NCBI GenBank assembly: GCA_004172935.1
Contig: SDZD01000006.1
Location: 124,001-188,000, forward strand
Direction: 5' to 3'
Origin: a bacterium
Lineage (GTDB): Bacteria; Armatimonadota; Abditibacteriia; Abditibacteriales; Abditibacteriaceae
Length of the DNA: 64,000 bases
Below the pieces are notes generated by a model. The model saw only the letters and a list, made by a program, of their open reading frames with translations. It was not told where the DNA came from and did not search any database. The translations under genes were made by a program, and so were the position numbers. Within the stretch, counting starts at the first letter, position 1, and every line of letters starts with the position of its first letter. Below, piece after piece: positions 55,225-63,121 of this stretch.

Positions 55225-55280
55225 TTGCCCCTGCGCCGGGGCAACTGAGAGAATATACCCATTTTCAGGCGCTTTCAAAC
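55225..55280 (-). promoter_or_regulatory. Promoter and operator of pseudopilin gene
   Basis: Minus strand: GTTTGAA (55280-55274), 16-nt spacer, ATGGG+TATATT (55257-55252), then, 7 bp downstream, the 20-bp palindrome TTGCCCCTGCGCCGGGGCAA (55225-55244) with one mismatched pair. Its centre is GC rather than CG. Confidence 0.72.
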
Positions 55281-55334
55281 CTTTAAACGAAAAATCCGAC
55301 TTCCTGAGACACATCCAATGTTTTGATTTGCATA

Positions 55335-56378
55335 ATGCCCGATTTATCCCAAACTGCCCCCGGCATGACGAAGAATGTAGGACGCCCTAAACCAGTGACG
55401 ATGGAAGACATGGCCAAACTGGCGGGGGTTCACAGCCGAACTGTTGCTGATGCCCTCAAAGGAACGGGCCGAGTCGCCCCTGCCACCCGCGAAAAGGTGC
55501 TACGCATCGCCAAAGAACTCAACTACGTCCCCAACGCGGCAGCGCGTGCCCTCGCTACTGGACGCACCGGAATAGTGGGAGTTTTAAGTGGCCCATTAAA
55601 CGAGCAGTACCACGCCAATACTGTACATTTGCTGGAAACCTACCTGACAGGGCACAGCTATGAGACGCTACTGCTCCATACGCGCCGCAACGTGCAGGAC
55701 TTGGTAAACGCCACGAAAAAGGCTATGGTCGATGGGGTAATCGTTGTGGGCATCAATCCACTCACCTGGGATTTCCTTCATCTGAGTAAGGTGAGTTTGC
55801 CCTGCGTCCTTATCGACATTTGTAATCTCGATTTTGTCGACCATATCACTCTCGACCTTCGCCCTGCTGTTGAAGAAGCTCTGGAATTGATGCTGGCTGC
55901 CAAACGTCAGCGTGTCGCCTACATCATCAATGACTATAACGAAGCGTCCTATACCGAACTACGCATGGCGACCTATCTCGATGTCATGAAAAGGGTAGGG
56001 CGAACTCCCGAAACCATAAATATGAATACGAATGTAAGTGCCGAAGAGCGTATCGCGACGATCTCGCAGTACATTCAAGAGAAGGGATGTCCTGATGCCA
56101 TCTTATGCCAGAACGACGAGTCGGCCATTTACACTTACCGCGCTCTTATCGGCCTGGGCTATCGCGTCCCTGAAGATGCGCTTCTTGTGGGATGTGATGG
56201 CTTGCCCTATATGGAGTATTTCGCGACTCCACTCAGCACGATTCAACTTCCTATGGACGAAATCTGCGAAATCGCCACCCGTTTCCTCCAACAACGCATG
56301 AACAACCCCGACCTCCCCATTCAGCACGCTACCTTACAGGGCCGTTTAGTCGTCAGAAAATCCCTCTCCGCCAACTGA
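55335..56378 (+). CDS. LacI-family transcriptional regulator
   Basis: 347 residues from ATG 55335; TTG 55323 and ATG 55365 are alternatives, none with a clear ribosome-binding site. HTH TMEDMAKLAGVHSRTVADALKG; positions 17, 18 and 22 are Ser, Arg and Asp. Effector domain ends GCDGLPYMEYFATPLSTIQLP. Probable regulator of the divergent pseudopilin gene and perhaps of the GH2-GH125-ABC operon behind it. Confidence 0.92.
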   Translation: MPDLSQTAPGMTKNVGRPKPVTMEDMAKLAGVHSRTVADALKGTGRVAPATREKVLRIAKELNYVPNAAARALATGRTGIVGVLSGPLNEQYHANTVHLLETYLTGHSYETLLLHTRRNVQDLVNATKKAMVDGVIVVGINPLTWDFLHLSKVSLPCVLIDICNLDFVDHITLDLRPAVEEALELMLAAKRQRVAYIINDYNEASYTELRMATYLDVMKRVGRTPETINMNTNVSAEERIATISQYIQEKGCPDAILCQNDESAIYTYRALIGLGYRVPEDALLVGCDGLPYMEYFATPLSTIQLPMDEICEIATRFLQQRMNNPDLPIQHATLQGRLVVRKSLSAN

Positions 56379-56420
56379 TAGAATTTCGTCGGGACGTGAT
56401 TAAAACGCCCTAAACAAAAA

Positions 56421-56445
56421 GGGCGCGAGCTTACTGCCCGCGCCC
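56421..56445. terminator. Bidirectional terminator, LacI / GH76
   Basis: GGGCGCG (56421-56427) pairs with CGCGCCC (56439-56445), flanked by ACAAAAA and CTTTC. Confidence 0.75.
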
Positions 56446-56472
56446 CTTTCACTAATCTCACTCGATTTTCGT

Positions 56473-57729
56473 TTAATCCCGCTTAATTTTCGTCGCTGCT
56501 GCTCCAGCCGTCGAGTTCATGGCTTGTTGGTACCAGCCTACAGCCACGCGGCTCTCGCCTTTTTGCATGGCATCATCACCCTTGATGCGTAGTTCCTCTA
56601 CATCAGAATAGGGAACAAGTAGCCAAAGCAACCGTGCGGCGCTCGCGCTCTCAATCAAGCTCTTGTGCTCGTCGGGCTTGCGAGTTTCGGTGTTCCAATT
56701 GTTGAAATAGGTGCCTGTACGCACGTCGCGCACATAACGGTCGCCGAAATCGGCATGACGACGCACCGCATTCAGATATTTAATGTCGCTGGTGGCTTCA
56801 TAGGTCTGGATGAGTGCTTCGGCCAACAGATGGTTGAAGCGCGCCGAATCGGCGAAGGCACCGCTCTGAGGATCGGCCCAGCGCATCACCGAAGCATCGG
56901 CCTCGCGCTTGGCTTCCTGCAAGTACGAGTTCTTCTTCGTTGCCTTCCACAAGTCCAGACTGGCGCGAATCATCAGGGCCGTGTTGTAGGTCCACTTGGT
57001 CTTCTCGACTTTGCCATCGAGGTTGATGTTGTCCCAGTACAAGTTGTCGGTTTTGTCCTGTAAGTTAGCTACCGTCCAATCGTAAAGTTTCTGACCCCAC
57101 TCCAAGTCGCTTTTCTTGTTTTCGATGCTGTAAAGTGCCAGTGCCCCCACTGCTCCCGGTGCATTGATACAGGTGTTCTTACTGTCCTTCTTGTTTTGAT
57201 ACCAGTAAATGCCGCCGCCTAATTTCTCGTCCCAGCCCGATTGCACGAAGTCCTGAGTTTTGCGCGCCCAATCCAGGAACTGTTTGTCTTTGGTGTTGCG
57301 ATAGGCCTCGCAAAATCCCAGTACCAACCAGGCGTTGTCGTCGTAGTATTTGTCGTCGCCATCGCGCGACGAAAAGTAGGCGTCGAACCCAGGAACGGGC
57401 GCATCCTTGTCCCAGTAACGCTCCAGGCCTTTGGTGAACTCATAGAAGGGCTTTTTGAACGAGTCCGGCTCGTAACGCGCTGCTGCAGCCAGCACCGAAA
57501 ACTGCACGCCGTTGCCCCACATGACCTCGTAAGGCAGCTTGGCGTTTACCGGTATTTCTCCGTGGTAAATGCCTTCGTTTTGGACGTAGAAGTCGCGTTG
57601 AATCGCGTTGGTTAATTCAATGGCTTTGGTGCGGTAATTGGCGCGAGCCTGAGGAACACCTGCTAACAGTGCGCCCGCTACAAAAACCGAGACGCGCAAA
57701 CCCGCAGAAAATCGTGAGTTGAAATTCAT
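56473..57729 (-). CDS. Secreted GH76 endo-alpha-1,6-mannanase
   Basis: About 418 residues from ATG 57729, chosen for a clean signal peptide (VSVFVAGALLAGVPQARA); ATG 57744 is possible. (alpha/alpha)6-barrel of GH76: YEVMWGNGVQFSVLAAAARY, KYYDDNAWLVLGFCEAYR with the paired catalytic Asp residues, GGIYWYQNKKDSKNTCINAPGA, KWTYNTALMIRASL. Cleaves internal alpha-1,6-mannan linkages such as the yeast cell-wall backbone. Third gene of the LacI, GH36-like, GH76 operon, behind a hairpin. Confidence 0.92.
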   Translation of the reverse strand: MNFNSRFSAGLRVSVFVAGALLAGVPQARANYRTKAIELTNAIQRDFYVQNEGIYHGEIPVNAKLPYEVMWGNGVQFSVLAAAARYEPDSFKKPFYEFTKGLERYWDKDAPVPGFDAYFSSRDGDDKYYDDNAWLVLGFCEAYRNTKDKQFLDWARKTQDFVQSGWDEKLGGGIYWYQNKKDSKNTCINAPGAVGALALYSIENKKSDLEWGQKLYDWTVANLQDKTDNLYWDNINLDGKVEKTKWTYNTALMIRASLDLWKATKKNSYLQEAKREADASVMRWADPQSGAFADSARFNHLLAEALIQTYEATSDIKYLNAVRRHADFGDRYVRDVRTGTYFNNWNTETRKPDEHKSLIESASAARLLWLLVPYSDVEELRIKGDDAMQKGESRVAVGWYQQAMNSTAGAAATKIKRD

Positions 57730-57745
57730 AACAAATGAGGGCATC

Positions 57746-57802
57746 GCCTACAGCGAATAAACGAATAAATAGGGATAGCGCAAAATCAGACTCGCTGTAG
57801 GC
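57746..57802 (-). terminator. Hairpin between GH36-like and GH76 genes
   Basis: GCCTACAGCGA (57746-57756) and TCGCTGTAGGC (57792-57802) pair across a 35-nt AT-rich loop, ending close to the GH76 start. It may regulate readthrough or translation of GH76 rather than end transcription. Confidence 0.5.
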
Positions 57803-57827
57803 CCAAATGTTGTGAGAATTCCGACTG

Positions 57828-59405
57828 TTATTGTGACCAAGTGTAGGTCTTGATTTCGTCGCCCATCTTCCAGCGGGTAGGGCTGGTCGTGTCCAGCCAG
57901 TCCAGTGGCTCAGCTGTCGGTTGCGGTTTCGCCGCCACAGCAAACGCCTCGCGCATCGCCTGTTTTTGCTCGGCTCCCAGTGCCTTCGGGTCGGCAGAAA
58001 CGAACAGAGGTGTACCCGAACGTGCCAGCACATCAAGCCACTGACGGTTCAGTTCCCACGGCACGTGTGTCGTTAACCCAACACAGTCGGCATCCACCGC
58101 GAAAAAGGTGTCGTGTTGCGACATCCGAAACGCCAGCGTGTTGATACCCATTTTGCGAGTGCGCTCCCACTCGTAGCCCGATGTATCGTCTCCGGTGCGC
58201 TGAAGCTCGAAAAGCCCTGCACCCAAATGCCCGATAGTGTTGCATCCAATCAGCATCACATCTGGCCCCGCTGCTTTGCGCAACGTCCCGAAGAAGTCTT
58301 TGATGATCTCGGCGCTCGTGCGTGTGCGGTCAGCGAAATGCCAACCGTTGTTGCCAGTCGGGTTGGTCCCCATGTCGAAGCCCCACTTCCCGAAAATATC
58401 CATCATCGAGAAATCGTGCTTCACCAACTGAAAGCCCCATTCGCGAAAACGACGCATATCTTCGGCGACGAATTCCAACGCTTCCGGCACGCTGGGGTCA
58501 AGCGTCATTCCGCCCAGGTGTCTCTGCCCTCCACGCCGCCCGAAACGCCAACTGTCCGGCACATTTGCTGTCGTCAGCAAAGGCCGAAACCATAGTCCAG
58601 GGCGTACTCCTAACTGCTGCATCTGGCTCGCCACGTCGTCCATGTCGCCAAAGCGCGCACTCGAAATATCCCACGGCCCGCCGTTTTCTGGGGCGCGGCA
58701 ACCCTGCCAGCCATCGTCAATCACCATGAACGGCAAGTTGTCGCCGCCGGGCGAAAGCTCGCTAATCAGCGCCGAGTCGCGCAAAATGCTGTCGCGCGAG
58801 TTGTTGCCGTAGGCATAATACCAATCGTTGCCGCCATAAACAGGCTGCGAAGGCAACAGCGGTGAAGGGCACAGCATACGGCAGAATGCGCGCGCCGTTT
58901 CGAATGCCGAAGCCTCGCTTTCCAGTTGCCTTACCGTCGCCACTTCCAAGTGGCGCCCGCCTAGTTGCACGCCGCTATCGCCGCAACCCACATGCAGTTG
59001 CAGCGTGATCCCACCATCGTCCACTCGCCAGTTGCAAAGCGAGTTTGCTCCCGTATCCACGCCATAACCCGCGCTTTGAGTCCCGTTTGTCGCCAGAAAA
59101 TACCACGGCAATGGGCGTTCTGCCACCATTCCGCGCCACTCTAAATCCCCGTATCCGCGTTCCCATGCATCCCCTAAAAAGCGAGCGCCCGCCGGGAATG
59201 AACCCCGCCAACGCAGCGTAATTGTCTTTATCGGGGCACTCGCATCAAGCGCGATATGCAAACCATTGGCTGAAATCTGCGCTTCTACATCTACCCCCGG
59301 CCCACTCCAAGTGATGTCCGAGTTCGCTTCTAAAACATAGGTCTTTTCGTCTACACGCACCGAAACAAAGTCAGGGCGACGCAAAATATCAGGAAAAACG
59401 GTCAT
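57828..59405 (-). CDS. GH36-like (clan GH-D) alpha-galactosidase-type enzyme
   Basis: 525 residues from ATG 59405, four bases after the LacI stop; no signal peptide, so cytoplasmic. Barrel motifs: VYGGNDWYYAYGNNSRD, LPFMVIDDGWQG, LVKHDFSMMD (nucleophile Asp in KHDF), MLIGCNTIGHLGAGLFELQRTGDD, with the acid/base Asp expected in RTGDD. Acts on alpha-galactosides or a related imported oligosaccharide; specificity is not certain. The LacI-linked location makes it likely that its substrate or product is the inducer. Confidence 0.8.
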   Translation of the reverse strand: MTVFPDILRRPDFVSVRVDEKTYVLEANSDITWSGPGVDVEAQISANGLHIALDASAPIKTITLRWRGSFPAGARFLGDAWERGYGDLEWRGMVAERPLPWYFLATNGTQSAGYGVDTGANSLCNWRVDDGGITLQLHVGCGDSGVQLGGRHLEVATVRQLESEASAFETARAFCRMLCPSPLLPSQPVYGGNDWYYAYGNNSRDSILRDSALISELSPGGDNLPFMVIDDGWQGCRAPENGGPWDISSARFGDMDDVASQMQQLGVRPGLWFRPLLTTANVPDSWRFGRRGGQRHLGGMTLDPSVPEALEFVAEDMRRFREWGFQLVKHDFSMMDIFGKWGFDMGTNPTGNNGWHFADRTRTSAEIIKDFFGTLRKAAGPDVMLIGCNTIGHLGAGLFELQRTGDDTSGYEWERTRKMGINTLAFRMSQHDTFFAVDADCVGLTTHVPWELNRQWLDVLARSGTPLFVSADPKALGAEQKQAMREAFAVAAKPQPTAEPLDWLDTTSPTRWKMGDEIKTYTWSQ

Positions 59406-59409
59406 GAAA

Positions 59410-60456
59410 TTATCTTTTGACTGAGTCGCGCGGGACAAAGCGCGCGCTCAAAGTGGCCTCTTGAACTGGAAGTTCGGGGTTGGCCAAACGCCTTTGTAAA
59501 AACTGCCACGCCAGCGCGCACATCTCTTCGCTAGGTTGAACGATGGAGCCAAGAGCCGGGTCAAAATACTCCATGTCCTTTATGCCATCGCAGCCAATCA
59601 ATTGTACGTCATCGGGTATTCGCAAACCAAGGTCGCGCAACGCCCGATAAACGCCAATTGCCATCTCATCGTTTTGGCATAAAAGGCCGTCCGGTACTGG
59701 ATTCGTCTTCAAATATTCGACCATGTTACGCCGCGTCAAATCGCGCCGCGAGGTGTCGCCGCCAATGCCGAGTTTGATGACTTCGGGAGTGCGCCCTGCT
59801 GCCACCATCATCTCGCGATATACATTGACGCGCACCTCGTTCACATCCGACATAATATCGTTGGAAACCACGTATGCCACTCGCTCACAGGTAGAGAGCA
59901 ACTTATCTATCGCTTCGCGCACGGCATCCCCCAAATCCACTTTGATGTGATCGACAGGACGGGTAATCACATCATTGGGGTCGAAAACGCCCGCATATAC
60001 ACAACAGGGTATTTTGGAGCTTACGCGCGTAAGTTCGCGAAGGTCGGGAAAAGAGTCAATGGCGATTACGCCATCTACCGAGTTGTTGCGTAGTGTCGAG
60101 GACAAATCCTGTCCAATCTCGCGAGAGCGCAAAAACAGCATTTTGTAATCGCTCGTTTTCAGCTCCGCTTCCAGTAAGTGCAGGATATGAGCGTAGAAGT
60201 GTTCGCTCATTGGCCCGGTTGAAATCGCCACCGAGCCGGTGCGCCCAGTCACAAGCGCCCGCGCCGCCATATTGGGCCTGTAGTCCAATTCGCGTGCGAT
60301 ACGCTGAATTTTTTCGCGGGTAATATCCGAAACGCGCCCAGTACCTTTGAGCGCGTTGGAAACCGTCATTGGATGCACACCGGCTAAATCCGCGACGTGC
60401 TGTAACGTGATCGCGCCATCGTCTCGTGGGCGGCGCGGCTTTTCAATAGGGTTCAT
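59410..60456 (-). CDS. LacI-family transcriptional regulator
   Basis: 348 residues. HTH TLQHVADLAGVHPMTVSNALKG; positions 17, 18 and 22 are Pro, Met and Asn, one change from the regulator at 3491. Effector domain contains GCDGIKDMEYFDPALGSIVQP. Cotranscribed with the GH36-like and GH76 genes. It is the only LacI in the window with no pseudopilin beside it. Confidence 0.92.
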   Translation of the reverse strand: MNPIEKPRRPRDDGAITLQHVADLAGVHPMTVSNALKGTGRVSDITREKIQRIARELDYRPNMAARALVTGRTGSVAISTGPMSEHFYAHILHLLEAELKTSDYKMLFLRSREIGQDLSSTLRNNSVDGVIAIDSFPDLRELTRVSSKIPCCVYAGVFDPNDVITRPVDHIKVDLGDAVREAIDKLLSTCERVAYVVSNDIMSDVNEVRVNVYREMMVAAGRTPEVIKLGIGGDTSRRDLTRRNMVEYLKTNPVPDGLLCQNDEMAIGVYRALRDLGLRIPDDVQLIGCDGIKDMEYFDPALGSIVQPSEEMCALAWQFLQRRLANPELPVQEATLSARFVPRDSVKR

Positions 60457-60463
60457 CTCTACG

Positions 60464-60497
60464 TATGCGCTAACGTTAAATCAGCTTTGGAATTATA
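60464..60497 (-). promoter_or_regulatory. Promoter and degenerate operator of LacI-GH36-GH76 operon
   Basis: Minus strand -10 TATAAT (60497-60492) with no good -35. Eleven bases downstream is a partial palindrome centred at 60474/60475 (GCGCTAACGTTAAATC) that resembles the CTAACGTTAG operator at 3210-3225. Fits autoregulation. Confidence 0.5.
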
Positions 60498-60708
60498 AGT
60501 ATCTGTTATGGCGAACCCGCAGTTTCCCCGGTTTCGCCCCCAGCGTGGAGAGGCCAACGCTAAGAAAATAGACAGGTGGTTGAGCACAATGTTGCGCGTT
60601 TGGGAGTCCTTTTAACAACATATTTATTGACAGGGGAAGTAAACGCGCTACTAGTATACCAGTGGTTTTCGCATATTTCCTTGTTTCGCTCTTGTTGGAG
60701 CGTGACAA

Positions 60709-60744
60709 TGCTCTCAGAAAGACGGATTCGTCTTTCTGAGAGCA
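60709..60744 (-). terminator. Terminator after hisN
   Basis: 16-bp perfect arms TGCTCTCAGAAAGACG (60709-60724) and CGTCTTTCTGAGAGCA (60729-60744) with a GATT loop. The rest of 60457-60708 shows no gene. Confidence 0.8.
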
Positions 60745-60752
60745 CGCGCCTT

Positions 60753-61550
60753 TTAAGCGCGTCCGTTGAGAATATCGACCACTTCGGAATGGATGGCCGG
60801 GGCGCTCGCGATGCAGGTGAACATCTTGTCGCCGCCGCGCGCCGCATCGAACTCAGCGATGGGTGTTCCGTCCCACGATGAGACTGTGACGCCTGCGCCT
60901 TGCAAGCAGGGGAGTACAGGCAACAAGTCCCATGCTGCCAAAATCGGGTCGAGCATGATGTCGGCCCATCCGCTTGAAAGCATCAGGTAGCCGTAGCAGT
61001 CGCCCCACGTGCGCACGGTGCGTGCTTTGCTCGCCAATTTGTCATAGGCGGCGCCATCATGGACTTTGTGTGGGCGAATCGGGTCGGTCGTCAGCAATAA
61101 CGACTCGGAGATTTTAGTCGTCGGGCGCACGCATACTTTTTTCCCGTTCAAAGTCGTTGTTTCGTTGTCGCCCAGCAAAAGCTGGTTCAACACCGGCTGG
61201 TTGACGCAACCGACGACGGGTTTACCATTGTGCAGCAAGCCAATCAGCGTTCCAAACAATGGCACGGCGGCGATGAACGACTTGGTGCCGTCGATGGGGT
61301 CGAGAATCCAAACCCACTCCGCATCCGCGTTCTGCGTTCCATATTCCTCGCCCACGATGCCATGACCGGGAAATTTCTTCTCGATCATGGCGCGCATAAC
61401 CTCTTCGGCGCCTCGGTCGGCGAGCGTGACGGGCGAATCGTCGTCTTTACTTTCCAGCCCACAATCGGTTTTTCCGTAATAAGGCAGGATGACATCGGCA
61501 GCAGCGGCGGCCAGTTCCTGAGTGAAGTCAAGATAGGGTTGAAGATTCAC
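60753..61550 (-). CDS. hisN: Histidinol-phosphatase HisN, inositol-monophosphatase family
   Basis: 265 residues from a GTG start at 61550. Metal-binding motifs of the family: GIVGEEYG, WVWILDPIDGTKSFIAAVPLFGTLIGLL and AAWDLLPVLPCLQGAG. The segment RTWGDCYGYLMLSSGWADIMLD matches the HisN branch rather than inositol monophosphatase proper. Would remove phosphate from histidinol phosphate in histidine synthesis. A housekeeping gene at the edge of the glycan region. Confidence 0.87.
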   Translation of the reverse strand: MNLQPYLDFTQELAAAAADVILPYYGKTDCGLESKDDDSPVTLADRGAEEVMRAMIEKKFPGHGIVGEEYGTQNADAEWVWILDPIDGTKSFIAAVPLFGTLIGLLHNGKPVVGCVNQPVLNQLLLGDNETTTLNGKKVCVRPTTKISESLLLTTDPIRPHKVHDGAAYDKLASKARTVRTWGDCYGYLMLSSGWADIMLDPILAAWDLLPVLPCLQGAGVTVSSWDGTPIAEFDAARGGDKMFTCIASAPAIHSEVVDILNGRA

Positions 61551-61675
61551 GCTTTAAGGTTACGAGCTATGCGCCAAACAACTAGTGCCTGTTTGCTTCG
61601 ATAACTCTTCCTAGCACGTATTAGGACTGCTTCAAATCGTAAGCCGTCTACACTGACTTTGTCCGTAGAGAAGCA

Positions 61676-63046
61676 ATGAAACACGACTTGTTAATTATCG
61701 GCGCCGGGCCAGGCGGTTATATTGCCGCCATTCGTGCCGCGCAGTTGGGATTAAACGTTGCCTGTATCGAAAAAGAGCCACGCCTCGGTGGCACCTGTTT
61801 GCGAGTCGGATGTATTCCCTCGAAAGCTCTTTTAGAATCTAGCGAGAAATATCTCGAAACGCAAAAATCACTCGCCGCTCACGGCATCAAGATTTCGGGG
61901 GCCGAACTCGACCTGCCCACCATGCTCGCCCGCAAAGACGGCGTGGTTAAATCGCTTACCGACGGTGTGGCCTTCTTGTTCAAGAAGAACAAGATCACCC
62001 GCTACGAGGGCAACGCCTCGTTCGTATCCAAAAACTCTGTTCAGGTCGGCGATCAGGTCATCGAAGCCGAGCGCATCATCATCGCCACCGGCTCCAAAGC
62101 GGCGTCGTTGCGTGGCGTCGAGTTCGACTATGACCGTGTCGGCACCTCGACCGAGGCTTTGAGCTATCCCGAAGTGCCAGAGCATCTGGTCATCATCGGC
62201 GCTGGCTACATCGGCCTCGAAATCGGTTCCGTCTGGAAACGTCTCGGCTCCAAAGTTACCGTGTTGGAATATTTGCCAATCATCCTTCCCGGCATGGATG
62301 GCGAAATCCGCGACGAAGCCTTCAAAATCCTCAAGAAACAGGGCTTTGAATTCCGTCTCGGTACTAAAGTGACGGGCGCACGTGCCACCGAAACCGGGGC
62401 CATCGTCGAAATCGAGGGTGCTGAACCCATCGAGTGCGACCGTGTTCTCGTTGCCGCTGGCCGCTTGCCTAACACCGATAACCTCAACCTCGAAGCCGCT
62501 GGACTCACCACCGACGAGAAAGGACGCATCGCAGTCGATTCCCACTACCGCACATCGGTCGAAAACATCTATGCCATCGGCGATGTTATCGCTGGCCCGA
62601 TGTTGGCCCACAAAGCCGAGGAAGAGGGCGTCGCCTGTGTCGAGGGCATCGTTACTGGCTATGGTCACGTCAACTACGACGCGATTCCTGGCGTGGCTTA
62701 CACCGACCCCGAAATCGCGGGCGTTGGTAAAACCGAAGAGCAACTCAAGGAAGCGGGCGTTGAATACAAAAAGGGTGTATTCCCATTCATCGCCAACGGA
62801 CGCGCTAAAGCCATCGCTCAAACGCAGGGCAAAGTCAAAATCTTGGCCGATGCCAAGACCGACCGTATCCTCGGCGTCCACATCATCGGCCCTCGCGCTG
62901 GTGACATGATCGCCGAAGCTGTTGCTGCCATCGAATTCGGAGCCACTGCCGAAGACCTGCGCCGCACCAGCCACGCTCACCCAACGCTGGCCGAGTGCCT
63001 GAAAGAAGCCGCCTTCGCCGTAGGCGGAGCTGCCCTGAGCGCCTAA
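61676..63046 (+). CDS. lpdA: Dihydrolipoyl dehydrogenase
   Basis: 456 residues. FAD site (LLIIGAGPGGYIAAIRAAQLG), redox disulfide GGTCLRVGCIPSK, NAD site (VIIGAGYIGLEIGSVWKRLG), FAD-binding IYAIGDVIAGPMLAHKAEEEG and the C-terminal His-Glu dyad HAHPTLAE. E3 subunit of 2-oxoacid dehydrogenase complexes; no E1 or E2 gene is in the window. Confidence 0.95.
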   Translation: MKHDLLIIGAGPGGYIAAIRAAQLGLNVACIEKEPRLGGTCLRVGCIPSKALLESSEKYLETQKSLAAHGIKISGAELDLPTMLARKDGVVKSLTDGVAFLFKKNKITRYEGNASFVSKNSVQVGDQVIEAERIIIATGSKAASLRGVEFDYDRVGTSTEALSYPEVPEHLVIIGAGYIGLEIGSVWKRLGSKVTVLEYLPIILPGMDGEIRDEAFKILKKQGFEFRLGTKVTGARATETGAIVEIEGAEPIECDRVLVAAGRLPNTDNLNLEAAGLTTDEKGRIAVDSHYRTSVENIYAIGDVIAGPMLAHKAEEEGVACVEGIVTGYGHVNYDAIPGVAYTDPEIAGVGKTEEQLKEAGVEYKKGVFPFIANGRAKAIAQTQGKVKILADAKTDRILGVHIIGPRAGDMIAEAVAAIEFGATAEDLRRTSHAHPTLAECLKEAAFAVGGAALSA

Positions 63047-63070
63047 TCGCTCGGTAAAGCACCAATATGC

Positions 63071-63108
63071 CAACAGGGCGCCTCATTCCGAGGCGCCCTG
63101 TTGCTTTT
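63071..63108. terminator. Bidirectional terminator after lpdA
   Basis: 14-bp perfect arms CAACAGGGCGCCTC (63071-63084) and GAGGCGCCCTGTTG (63090-63103), followed by CTTTT on the plus strand. Confidence 0.88.
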
Positions 63109-63121
63109 GCTCTTCGCTAAA

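Noticed and set aside
55282..55288. TTTAAAC as the -35 of the pseudopilin promoter
   Set aside because: It would leave a spacer of more than 20 nt; TTTGAA at 55279-55274 keeps the 16-nt spacing seen at the other sites.
61868..63073. Open frame antisense to lpdA
   Set aside because: The sense strand is an intact dihydrolipoyl dehydrogenase; the antisense product is Asp/Phe/Gly-rich with no family features.
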